Shown in pieces: positions 1 to 7,321 of a stretch of DNA of 43,720 bases; the first letter of the stretch is position 1; each line of letters opens with the position of its first letter. Under the pieces are notes generated by a model. The model was given only the letters and a program-made list of their open reading frames with translations, was not told the origin of the DNA and made no database searches. The stretch is from Paludibacteraceae bacterium. GTDB taxonomy: Bacteria > Bacteroidota > Bacteroidia > Bacteroidales > Paludibacteraceae. The stretch is from the NCBI GenBank assembly GCA_017628395.1, contig JAGBZD010000011.1, forward strand, positions 1 to 43,720, read 5' to 3'. Made by a program: the position numbers and the translations under genes.

Positions 1-89
1 CAAGTCTTACAATACCATCGTTTTTTGCCATGACTAAGACCTTTTCTGATCGTTTTTTGACCACCACAAATAGGGCATTTTTTTATCAT
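1..89 (-). CDS. Transposase N-terminal fragment (zinc-ribbon type), runs off the window edge
   Basis: Reading the minus strand from the ATG at 89 gives 29 open codons up to the window edge. The translation has paired CPIC and WYC motifs around a basic KKCPICGGQ...GKKRW segment, typical of the small zinc ribbon at the N-terminus of several IS transposases (IS1595, IS1 and related groups). The catalytic domain lies outside the window, so the family cannot be fixed, nor whether the gene is intact. The AT-rich DNA at 90-180 probably holds the IS end, but no inverted repeat can be confirmed without the other end. The identification rests only on these few motif residues. Confidence 0.5.
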   Translation of the reverse strand, partial: MIKKCPICGGQKTIRKGLSHGKKRWYCKT

Positions 90-213
90 AAAGCAGCTAA
101 AAATTTATTTTTTGCCGCTAAGATAATCATTTATAATCACTAAAGTCACTTTTATGTACCCAAAATGTTACATAAGCCAATAAAAAGCACATTTTTGTGG
201 TAGGGAGTTCTTA

Positions 214-246
214 GGTTCATCCTTGGTTCGTCCTTGGTTCTTCCTT
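214..246. repeat. Triplicate 11-bp tandem repeat
   Basis: Three head-to-tail units read GGTTCATCCTT, GGTTCGTCCTT and GGTTCTTCCTT, differing only at one position in each unit. It is one of four intergenic loci in the window with the same 11-bp period but a different unit sequence. Confidence 0.85.
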
Positions 247-471
247 GGTCTTTAGCCCGAGAGAATTTGGGTAGGTACAAAGGTAAGGAATATTAATAAA
301 AGTACTTTTTTATCAAAAGCACTCGAATGAGATTCGTCAAGCTCCCCATAACACCTCAAGCGAGCGTTATCGAGGACCCCGCGGAATCAATTGACAAAGA
401 ATGTGAGGCGACAAAAATACGATTTAATAATTTCTTAATATTTTCTTCACACCTATATAATAATATAGCAG

Positions 472-479
472 TACTTTTG
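472..479 (+). promoter_or_regulatory. Possible -7 box for the Na/Pi cotransporter gene
   Basis: TACTTTTG fits the Bacteroidota -7 pattern TAnnTTTG, but no TTTG or TTG lies about 20 bp upstream (CACA is there instead). If used, it would give a leader of about 230 nt containing the repeat at 515-648. Confidence 0.3.
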
Positions 480-514
480 CACAGGATTTGAAAGAACGAT
501 GTTAGAATATATAA

Positions 515-648
515 CTCCTTCTCGCCCAAAGGGCTCGAGAAATCTTATAAATCTTATTACGCTGGGCACCATCCATAACAAGGTACTCCGTAATAAATTG
601 CAACCGCTAGCACTCGCTTACGCTCGTCCGCTGAATCTTAAGTGAATG
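515..648 (+). repeat. Modular dispersed repeat, copy 1
   Basis: Shares conserved blocks with copies at 2458-2600 (same strand) and 21393-21535 (opposite strand). In order they are: a small GC hairpin (GCCC...GGGC here), GAAATCTtATAAATCTT, a variable segment, GTACTCCGTAATAAATTGC, a second GC-rich hairpin-like segment, and CTGAATCTTAAGTgAATG. There is no ORF. Confidence 0.8.
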
Positions 649-717
649 TGGATGTATAAAGGAAGTCAATAAGTAGATAACCAAAAAATGATTATAGTAC
701 AAAACAAAAGATAACTT

Positions 718-2445
718 ATGGGAATTTTACAGATCTTTACGCTCCTGGGAGCGCTCGGAATGTTCCTCTACGGAATGAACCTTATGTCCTCTGGACTGCA
801 AAAAGCCGCAGGCGATAAACTGCGTAGTTTCCTGTCTGCGATGACCTCTAACCCAGCCAAAGGTGTGCTGACTGGTCTTGGCGTGACCACTGTTATCCAA
901 TCATCATCCGCCACGACCGTCATGGTGGTGAGCTTCGTGAATGCGGGTCTGCTGACCTTGGCTCAAGCCATCAGCGTGATCATGGGTGCGAATATCGGTA
1001 CGACCGTTACCGCATGGCTCGTTGCATGGTTGGGATTCAAAGCAGATATCTCTATCTTGGCAGTGCCAATGATGCTCTTCGGTTTCCTCTTCTCAAACTC
1101 GAAGAAGAACCAACGCCAGAACATCGGCGAGCTGATTGTCGGTTTCTCGCTTTTGTTCCTCGGATTGTCGTTCATGAAGAACTCTGTACCTGACTTGCGT
1201 GAGACGCCACAAGTGCTGGAGTTCGTGACTACTTGGGCAAGCCACGGCTTTGGTTCGGTGCTGCTTTTCTTGGCATTTGGTACGGTATTGACCTTGGTGT
1301 TGCAATCGTCTTCTGCGACGATGGCTATCACGCTGATTATGCTCAGCATGGGTTGGATACCTTTCCACATGGCATGTGCGATGGTGTTGGGCGAGAACAT
1401 TGGTACAACCATCACAGCGAATATCGCGGCATCTGTGGGTAATACCCAAGCGAAACGCGCGGCGATGTCACACACGATCTTTAATGTGTTTGGTGTGATT
1501 TGGGCGCTGATCTTGTTCAAACCATTTACCGCTCTCGTGGGTAAGATTATTGAGTTATTTGGTTTGCCAAATCCTGCGGCAGAAGGATTTGCAGTCGTAG
1601 ATGGCGATATGAGTAGCAGTACAGCGGCTTTGTACGGACTGAGTATGTTGCACACGCTGTTTAACACCATCAATACGCTGATACTCATTTGGTTTATCAA
1701 GCTGATTGAGAAGGCTGTAGTATGGATGATCAAACCTAAGACCCAAGACAAGGAGCCATTCCGCTTGAAGTATATCTCTGCGGGCCCATTGGCTACGCCA
1801 GAGTTGGCTGCGGAGCAAGCATTTAATGAGATTATTCACTTTGCGAATATCTCCCGCAACGGTTTGGGTTATGCTAAGCAAGCTATCTCTGCTGATACTA
1901 AACATTTTGACGAGCTGCGTGAGAAACTGGTGAAATACGAGGAGATTAGCGACCGCATTGAGTACGAGATTGCTGCCTTCCTCAACGGCGTATCTGCTGG
2001 CGATATTAGCGAGGCAACGAGCATGAAGATCAAGGCGATGTACAAGATTATCGGCGAGTTGGAGTCCCTGGGCGATTCGGGCGAAGCTATCAGCCGTATG
2101 CTCAGCCGTCGCAACGAGCATAAGAAGACCTTTAGCGCGGAAACGATTGATAATATCAACCTGATGTTGGAGAAAGTGGATGGCGCTTACGAGGTGATGA
2201 TTGCCAACCTGACTGCGGCGCACGAGGGGACATTGAGCACTATTGCGAATGCGTATCAAGCAGAGGAGCAAATCAATGTGCTACGCAATGAGCTGCGTGA
2301 GGCAGAGATTGAGGCGCTGGAGGATAACGACAAGAACTACCAAACGAGCGTGTACTATATCGATATCATCAACGAGCTCGAGCATATGGGCGACTATATG
2401 ATCAATATCTCGCAGAGCTTGGAGAGAGCATTTGTGGGGAAGTAA
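718..2445 (+). CDS. Na/Pi cotransporter family protein with PhoU-like C-terminal domain
   Basis: This 575-residue inner-membrane protein belongs to the Na+/phosphate cotransporter (NptA/YjbB) family, which moves phosphate using the sodium gradient. It shows the two inverted-repeat signature motifs, QSSSATT near residue 61 and QSSSAT near 195, in a hydrophobic N-terminal region of about 340 residues. Residues from about 380 to 560 are predicted helical and charged, matching the PhoU-like domain fused to many bacterial members. The start ATG at 718 gives MGILQIFTLLGALGMFLYGM, a typical N-terminus. It appears monocistronic, followed by a dispersed repeat and a hairpin terminator (2608-2643). Family assignment is firm; transport direction is inferred, because YjbB-type members can export phosphate. 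Confidence 0.93.
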   Translation: MGILQIFTLLGALGMFLYGMNLMSSGLQKAAGDKLRSFLSAMTSNPAKGVLTGLGVTTVIQSSSATTVMVVSFVNAGLLTLAQAISVIMGANIGTTVTAWLVAWLGFKADISILAVPMMLFGFLFSNSKKNQRQNIGELIVGFSLLFLGLSFMKNSVPDLRETPQVLEFVTTWASHGFGSVLLFLAFGTVLTLVLQSSSATMAITLIMLSMGWIPFHMACAMVLGENIGTTITANIAASVGNTQAKRAAMSHTIFNVFGVIWALILFKPFTALVGKIIELFGLPNPAAEGFAVVDGDMSSSTAALYGLSMLHTLFNTINTLILIWFIKLIEKAVVWMIKPKTQDKEPFRLKYISAGPLATPELAAEQAFNEIIHFANISRNGLGYAKQAISADTKHFDELREKLVKYEEISDRIEYEIAAFLNGVSAGDISEATSMKIKAMYKIIGELESLGDSGEAISRMLSRRNEHKKTFSAETIDNINLMLEKVDGAYEVMIANLTAAHEGTLSTIANAYQAEEQINVLRNELREAEIEALEDNDKNYQTSVYYIDIINELEHMGDYMINISQSLERAFVGK

Positions 2446-2457
2446 CGAGCGATTGAG

Positions 2458-2600
2458 AAGCCCCTACGCCTAACGGCGAGAAATCTAAATAAATCTTGGA
2501 CCCTCCAAACCTCCCTATGAAGGGAGGCTATAGAAGTACTCCGTAATAAATTGCCACCGCTAGCACTCACTTCGTTCGTCCGCTGAATCTTAAGTAAATA
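2458..2600 (+). repeat. Modular dispersed repeat, copy 2
   Basis: Lies between the cotransporter stop and its terminator, in the same orientation as copy 1. Conserved blocks are GAAATCTAAATAAATCTT, GTACTCCGTAATAAATTGC and CGCTGAATCTTAAGTAAAT. The variable middle here contains a CCTCCC...GGGAGG hairpin that is absent from copy 1. Confidence 0.8.
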
Positions 2601-2607
2601 AAGCAAA

Positions 2608-2643
2608 CAATGCATAAGCTTTGGGCTTGTGCATTGTTGTTTT
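2608..2643. terminator. Hairpin terminator between convergent genes, probably bidirectional
   Basis: The 12-bp stem (2608-2619 with 2625-2636, one G-T pair) has a 5-nt loop and is followed by TTGTTTT. An A-rich run precedes it, so it may also end the minus-strand dehydrogenase transcript. Confidence 0.75.
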
Positions 2644-2661
2644 GATATGAAAGGGGGCAGA

Positions 2662-3828
2662 TTAGTAGCAGGCTTTGAGGATAGCTAAGATGTCTTCTGC
2701 GTTGAGTTGTTTGTAACCGCCACCAGGGATGGTGGAGTGGGCAATGAGTGGTAGCATCTCTTCGGTGGCACCTACTTCGCGCAAAGTAGCAGGAATGCCC
2801 AATTCGGCGATAAATGCCTCTAAGCGGTTGATACCCTCCAACGCAATTGCCTCGTCGCCTTGACCGTGGTCTTCTACGCCCCAAACCACTTTGGCATAGC
2901 GCACGAAACGATGCAAGCCGTCGCGGTAGATATAGCGGTAGTAGGCAGGTGAGATAATAGCAAGACCAATGCCGTGTGCGCAGTCGGTGTAAGCGCCCAA
3001 TTGGTGCTCAATCATATGCACTTCCCAGTCTTGGGTTTTGCTCAGACCAAGGATCTTGTTCAATCCCATCGTAGCGCACCACATGATATTGCTTCGTGCC
3101 TCGTAATCTTCTTGATTGACAATTGCCTTGCGCGAAGCAGAGATGAGCGACAGCATTAGTCCCTCTAAGAGGTAGTCGCTGGTGCAGTCGTCATCGCCCG
3201 AGAAGTATTGCTCCATGAGGTGAGAGAAGATATCAAAGATGCCGCTAATCATCTGATACTTAGGAACGGAGTAGGTATATTCTGGATTGAGAATAGAGAA
3301 CTTAGGGCTGGCAATCTCCAATGGATAGACGCGACCTATCTTCTCTTTGGTTTCCTCGTTGGTGATGACCGAACCGCCGTTCATTTCGCTACCTGTACCA
3401 GCCATGGTAAGGATACTAGCCACAGGCACTACAGGGTTATTCACACGCTCTTGATTCACATAGTAGCGTTGCCATACATCGCCTTCGGCGTACGCACCGC
3501 AAGCGATACCCTTGGCGCAGTCGATGACCGAACCACCGCCTACAGCGAGGATAAGGTTGATGTTGTGCTCGCGCACAAGGCGAGCGCCTTCGAGGAGTTG
3601 GGTATAGCGAGGATTGGCATTAATGCCTGCCAGTTCCACGACATGCTTGCCTTCGGCTTGCAGGATGTTGATGACTTGGTCGTAGAGACCGATCTTCTTG
3701 ATGGACGCTTTGCCATAAACGAGCAGGATATTCTCTCCGTAGGCTTTGAGTTCGTTAGCGAGCTTGTTGATGGCATTTTTGCCAAAATGAATCCGCGTAG
3801 GATTTTGATAACTGAAGTCGTATAACAT
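2662..3828 (-). CDS. Iron-containing (group III) alcohol dehydrogenase, butanol-dehydrogenase type
   Basis: This 388-residue cytosolic NAD(P)H-dependent alcohol/aldehyde oxidoreductase of the BDH/YqhD group reduces aldehydes to alcohols. The N-terminus (MLYDFSYQNPTRIHFGKNAI) is characteristic. The nucleotide-binding GGGSVIDCAKG motif lies near residue 100. Metal-ligand residues sit in DIFSHLMEQYF and in EHQLGAYTDCAHGIG. A longer reading frame extends upstream to 3879, but a perfect promoter occupies 3853-3884, so I place the start at 3828, giving an 18-25 nt leader. The gene is divergent from the glycosyltransferase. Substrate is unknown; a role in aldehyde detoxification or fermentation is inferred from family. 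Confidence 0.93.
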   Translation of the reverse strand: MLYDFSYQNPTRIHFGKNAINKLANELKAYGENILLVYGKASIKKIGLYDQVINILQAEGKHVVELAGINANPRYTQLLEGARLVREHNINLILAVGGGSVIDCAKGIACGAYAEGDVWQRYYVNQERVNNPVVPVASILTMAGTGSEMNGGSVITNEETKEKIGRVYPLEIASPKFSILNPEYTYSVPKYQMISGIFDIFSHLMEQYFSGDDDCTSDYLLEGLMLSLISASRKAIVNQEDYEARSNIMWCATMGLNKILGLSKTQDWEVHMIEHQLGAYTDCAHGIGLAIISPAYYRYIYRDGLHRFVRYAKVVWGVEDHGQGDEAIALEGINRLEAFIAELGIPATLREVGATEEMLPLIAHSTIPGGGYKQLNAEDILAILKACY

Positions 3829-3852
3829 ATGTTTGGTATTATTTTGGTGCGA

Positions 3853-3884
3853 CAAAGGTACAAAAATATTTGCAGACATGCAAA
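3853..3884 (-). promoter_or_regulatory. Bacteroidota-type promoter for the alcohol dehydrogenase
   Basis: On the minus strand, -33 TTTG (3884-3881), a 20-bp spacer and -7 TACCTTTG (3860-3853) match the phylum consensus exactly. It decides the start of the downstream gene at 3828. Confidence 0.85.
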
Positions 3885-3959
3885 TGTAATAGTTTTTTTT
3901 GTATGATTTTTAATCCGATGTAGTAGTAGGCGAAAAAAATGAAAAAAAAGTCCAGTATG

Positions 3960-3991
3960 TTTGTGTATATGAGATTTTTTGTTTACCTTTG
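3960..3991 (+). promoter_or_regulatory. Bacteroidota-type promoter for the glycosyltransferase operon
   Basis: -33 TTTG (3960-3963), a 20-bp spacer and -7 TACCTTTG (3984-3991). It lies upstream of the ATG at 4030 and argues against the TTG start at 3979, which falls inside the promoter. Confidence 0.85.
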
Positions 3992-4029
3992 CAGTCTTAA
4001 ACGATACACTGACCATCATCAAGCATATT

Positions 4030-5202
4030 ATGATAGGCATTTTTAATGACAATTTTCCTCCTGTTTTGGACGGAGTAGGAATAACGGCGCAGAATTACGC
4101 CCATTGGTTAAAAGAGATAGGGCACGATGTGTCGGTCGTTACTCCATATGCCCCTAATATGCAAGAGGTGTTAGCAACTGCTTCATATCCGATTCATCGC
4201 TATATTTCTGTTCCAATTCCTTTTCGATCGCCTTATCGATATGGTCTGCCATATTTGGATATTTCATTTATGCGCCAATGGAATAAAATGAAGTTCGACT
4301 TGGTGCATGCGCATTGTCCATTCACGACAGGTAGATTAGCTCATAAGATAGCTCAAAAGCAACAAATACCACTTGTGGCTACTTTCCATAGTAAATACCG
4401 CCAAGACTTTGAACACAATGTGCGTTGTAAACCGATTGTGGATTGGATGGTGAAGCATATTATTCAGTTTTATGAAAAAGCAGACGAAGTTTGGATACCC
4501 CTGCCAGCAGTAGAGGAGACATTGCGCGAATATGGCTTCAAGGGGCATGTGGAGGTGGTAGAGAATGGTAATGATTTCTATACAAGCAAGGCGAAAATAG
4601 CAATCATGCGTGAGGCAATGCGTAATGAATTGGGTATAGCGCCAAACGAGACCATGCTTCTCTTTGTAGGGCAGCATACATGGGAAAAGAACATTAGTTT
4701 TATTCTCGAATCATTAGCATTAATGAAAGATCAACCATTCTACTTCTTTATGGTTGGTACTGGTTACGCAGTACACGCTATTCGTACGCTTATAGCGCAG
4801 TTGGGACTATCGCATCGTGTGACACTATTAGGCTGTATACATGACCGCGAACGACTCAAACGCATATATGCAGCAGCAGATATATTCTTATTTCCATCCT
4901 TGTACGATACATGTGGATTGGTGGTGCGCGAGGCAGCAGCTATGCATACACCATCGCTCTTGCTGCGCGAATCCACAGCAGCTACCGCGATTACAGATGG
5001 TGTCAATGGCTTCTTAACGCATAATAATCCTATGGACTTCTCGCAACAGATTATCTATCTGATGGAACATAAAGAGGAAATGAGGCGCGTAGGAGAAAGA
5101 GCTTCGAAAACGATTTCCCGTTCATGGGAAAGTGTTATGGAAGAGGTGGTTTTGCGCTATCGAGATTTGCAAGAATCGTACCGTTTCAAACACGGCAAGT
5201 GA
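4030..5202 (+). CDS. GT4-family glycosyltransferase
   Basis: This 390-residue retaining GT-B enzyme of family GT4 resembles diacylglycerol glucosyltransferases and mannosyltransferases. The N-terminal acceptor-side motif FNDNFPPVLDGVG lies at residues 4-16. The C-terminal nucleotide-sugar region carries FPSLYDTCGLVVREAAA near residue 290. There the usual EX7E pair appears as D-X7-E, a common variant. No membrane segment is visible. It leads an operon with the SMR-like protein 30 bp downstream and the sulfatase-fold enzyme, so the acceptor may be a membrane lipid. That is inference; the sugar and acceptor cannot be read from the sequence. Confidence 0.9.
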   Translation: MIGIFNDNFPPVLDGVGITAQNYAHWLKEIGHDVSVVTPYAPNMQEVLATASYPIHRYISVPIPFRSPYRYGLPYLDISFMRQWNKMKFDLVHAHCPFTTGRLAHKIAQKQQIPLVATFHSKYRQDFEHNVRCKPIVDWMVKHIIQFYEKADEVWIPLPAVEETLREYGFKGHVEVVENGNDFYTSKAKIAIMREAMRNELGIAPNETMLLFVGQHTWEKNISFILESLALMKDQPFYFFMVGTGYAVHAIRTLIAQLGLSHRVTLLGCIHDRERLKRIYAAADIFLFPSLYDTCGLVVREAAAMHTPSLLLRESTAATAITDGVNGFLTHNNPMDFSQQIIYLMEHKEEMRRVGERASKTISRSWESVMEEVVLRYRDLQESYRFKHGK

Positions 5203-5232
5203 AATAAAATAGAACAGAAGAATTAGAAATAA

Positions 5233-5595
5233 ATGAAAACATCGTATTTACTGCTTTTTATGCTTGTACAGCAAGCAATGTCCGTAGTAGGACAACTGCT
5301 CCTTAAAATGGGTATGGCAGCGGAAAGTCCCTTCACATGGACTTGGCGCAATGTAGGACACTTGTTTATTAACCTCTACTTGCAATTTGGACTATGGTTG
5401 TTAATTGGTGCCAATGTATTTTGGTTGTGGTTGCTCAATAAATATGCATTTTCGTTGCTCTATCCTCTAACAAGTTTGGGATTTGTTTTCAGCGTATTGA
5501 CAGGTATGATTATTTTGCGTGAGCATGTATCGCCTATACATTGGGTTGGATTAGCATTGATTATGGCGGGCTGCTATTGTATAGCTAAGGTATGA
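5233..5595 (+). CDS. Small EamA/SMR-like four-helix membrane protein
   Basis: This 120-residue protein has four predicted transmembrane helices and a C-terminal half (LLYPLTSLGFVFSVLTGMII...WVGLALIMAGCY) like the DMT superfamily, including EmrE and the ArnE/ArnF undecaprenyl-phosphate-sugar flippase subunits. It lies 30 bp after a lipid-type glycosyltransferase, and its stop overlaps the next start in an ATGA junction. A role in flipping or exporting a lipid-linked sugar is therefore more likely than drug efflux. It is a half-size transporter that would act as a dimer. The family is fairly clear; the substrate is inferred. Confidence 0.75.
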   Translation: MKTSYLLLFMLVQQAMSVVGQLLLKMGMAAESPFTWTWRNVGHLFINLYLQFGLWLLIGANVFWLWLLNKYAFSLLYPLTSLGFVFSVLTGMIILREHVSPIHWVGLALIMAGCYCIAKV

Positions 5596-7283
5596 GAGAG
5601 CGTATAAAACAGTGGTTAGCCATCGGCAATCGGGCTAACTGGTGCGTGTTTGTCCTGTTTGCCTTGTTTATCTTTGGCAAGACATTACTTTTTGATTATT
5701 TTGCTTTTCGTGAGCTGGCATTGCAACCATCTTTCTTGGTGCGTATATCCCAATTGGTTGTTAAGATTGCAGCAGCCTTGCTCTTTGCTTCGTTCACATT
5801 CTTATTGCGTGATAAACGCTGGCTAATTCTTCTCTCATTCATTATAGATACATGGTTTATTGCCAACCTCATTTATATGCGCAATAACCATATTTTGTTG
5901 GACGCAGAGGCGTTTAACATGTCCAGTAATCTACAAGGTTATTTTTGGTCAGTACTCATTTACATAGAGTGGGGAATCGATTTGCTGTTTTATGGGTTGA
6001 CAGCCGTTTTTTGTATTGTTTATCGCTATACGACCAAGAGTACACGCAGTTGGCGCGCATGGATAGTGGTGGTGATAGCTTCCGTAGGGCTTAGGTTGGC
6101 AGGTGAATCGCTCTATGTGGTTGACCAAAAGACGGAATTTAATATATGGCCTTTCGTGCGTGAGCGCAGAGAACCTGTCTATGGTATGCATTTTCCGACA
6201 ACGGTGGCTAATACCAGTTTGCTCTATTCGCCAGCCTACATCTTGTCCGACTACTTCCTTATGATTAATGGCATTTTGCCAGAGCGCCCGCTGAATGAGC
6301 ATGATTTGCAGCAAATGGCTGTACTTGATCATGGGCAGCCTACCGACACCTTAGATTCGCCTCTTATTATCATTATCTTAGAGAGTTTGGAGAATTGGGT
6401 ACTGACACCTCAAATCATGCCAAACCTCTATCGCTTGACAGAGAATGACCATGTATTCTACGCCAATCGTATTCATACGCAAATAGTAGGCGCCCCATCG
6501 GCTGACGGGCAAATGATTATCAATACAGGCTTGCTACCAATCAATGCGGGTGGCACATGCCTCTATTATGGCAAACACACTTATCCCGCTATCATGTCGT
6601 TTGCGCCTGACTCTGCTGTGTGTTTGTTGCCCCACGATTTGCGCGTATGGAATCAAACCGAAATGTCGCCTGCATATGGCTATGACACCACTATTTGTTA
6701 TTGCGATATTGATACAATTCTTTTTCAGAAATTGAACTCCTTGGTGGAAGAAGGAAAGCAGTATATACAATGTATCACACAATCCACGCATGCTCCTTTT
6801 GTCAGCGAAGCGTATTCGCACTTGCCATTGTCAAAAGATATGCCGTGGGTGATGTATAATTTCATTCGTGCTTTCAACGCATTGGATGATGGGTTAGGGT
6901 ATTTTGTGCGCAAATTGGAAACGGACTCTGTACTGCAACAATACACCATTGTTATCACCGCAGATCACAATATCTTGCATTACGAGAAACGCTGCCAAAT
7001 GCAGCAGTATGCCAATGCGCATAACATGAACTTGCAGCCAATGGACAATAGTTTGCCTTTCATCATTTATTCGCCCAAAATACAAGGCAATCCGCGTTAT
7101 ACGGACGATGCGTATCAAATGGACATCTATCCCACTTGTTTATCGCTGTTGGGCGTAAGCGATTATCGCTGGAAAGGATTTGGCATCAATCTCTTAGATA
7201 AAAATGCCAAACGCCTCATCTCAGAGAAAGAGGCGTTTGTGCTATCGGATAAGTTGATAAGAAACAACTATTTTTCGGAGTGA
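5592..7283 (+). CDS. LTA-synthase-like membrane sulfatase-fold enzyme
   Basis: This 563-residue protein has about five N-terminal transmembrane helices and an extracytoplasmic alkaline-phosphatase/sulfatase domain from about residue 250. That domain has LESLENW (metal-binding Glu), a GAPSADGQMI segment where the nucleophile should sit (Ser instead of the Thr of LtaS), and VITADHN near the C-terminus (metal-binding Asp-His). Relatives transfer phosphoglycerol or phosphoethanolamine from phospholipid onto surface glycans. A Gram-negative envelope has no lipoteichoic acid, so a headgroup-transferase role on a glycolipid or lipid A is inferred. The gene overlaps its upstream neighbour by 4 bp. 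A 10-bp inverted repeat (7208-7217 with 7230-7239) lies within its last codons. Confidence 0.85.
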   Translation: MRERIKQWLAIGNRANWCVFVLFALFIFGKTLLFDYFAFRELALQPSFLVRISQLVVKIAAALLFASFTFLLRDKRWLILLSFIIDTWFIANLIYMRNNHILLDAEAFNMSSNLQGYFWSVLIYIEWGIDLLFYGLTAVFCIVYRYTTKSTRSWRAWIVVVIASVGLRLAGESLYVVDQKTEFNIWPFVRERREPVYGMHFPTTVANTSLLYSPAYILSDYFLMINGILPERPLNEHDLQQMAVLDHGQPTDTLDSPLIIIILESLENWVLTPQIMPNLYRLTENDHVFYANRIHTQIVGAPSADGQMIINTGLLPINAGGTCLYYGKHTYPAIMSFAPDSAVCLLPHDLRVWNQTEMSPAYGYDTTICYCDIDTILFQKLNSLVEEGKQYIQCITQSTHAPFVSEAYSHLPLSKDMPWVMYNFIRAFNALDDGLGYFVRKLETDSVLQQYTIVITADHNILHYEKRCQMQQYANAHNMNLQPMDNSLPFIIYSPKIQGNPRYTDDAYQMDIYPTCLSLLGVSDYRWKGFGINLLDKNAKRLISEKEAFVLSDKLIRNNYFSE

Positions 7284-7321
7284 TTTTTTACGAATAGAGT
7301 AGGGGGTAATCTCTGTTGGAC

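Larger units (their letters stand above)
90..717. other. Repeat-rich intergenic region between the IS fragment and the Na/Pi cotransporter
   Basis: This stretch has no convincing gene. It holds AT-rich DNA that may be the IS end (90-190), three tandem 11-mers (214-246), a possible minus-strand -7 box (CAAAGGTA at 278-285), a possible plus-strand -7 box (472-479), and one copy of the modular dispersed repeat (515-648). Confidence 0.6.

Noticed and set aside
1555-2271. Long minus-strand frames opposite the Na/Pi cotransporter and similar shadows in gyrA, mfd and iorA
   Set aside because: They are antisense shadows of well-identified genes with no own family motifs or promoters.
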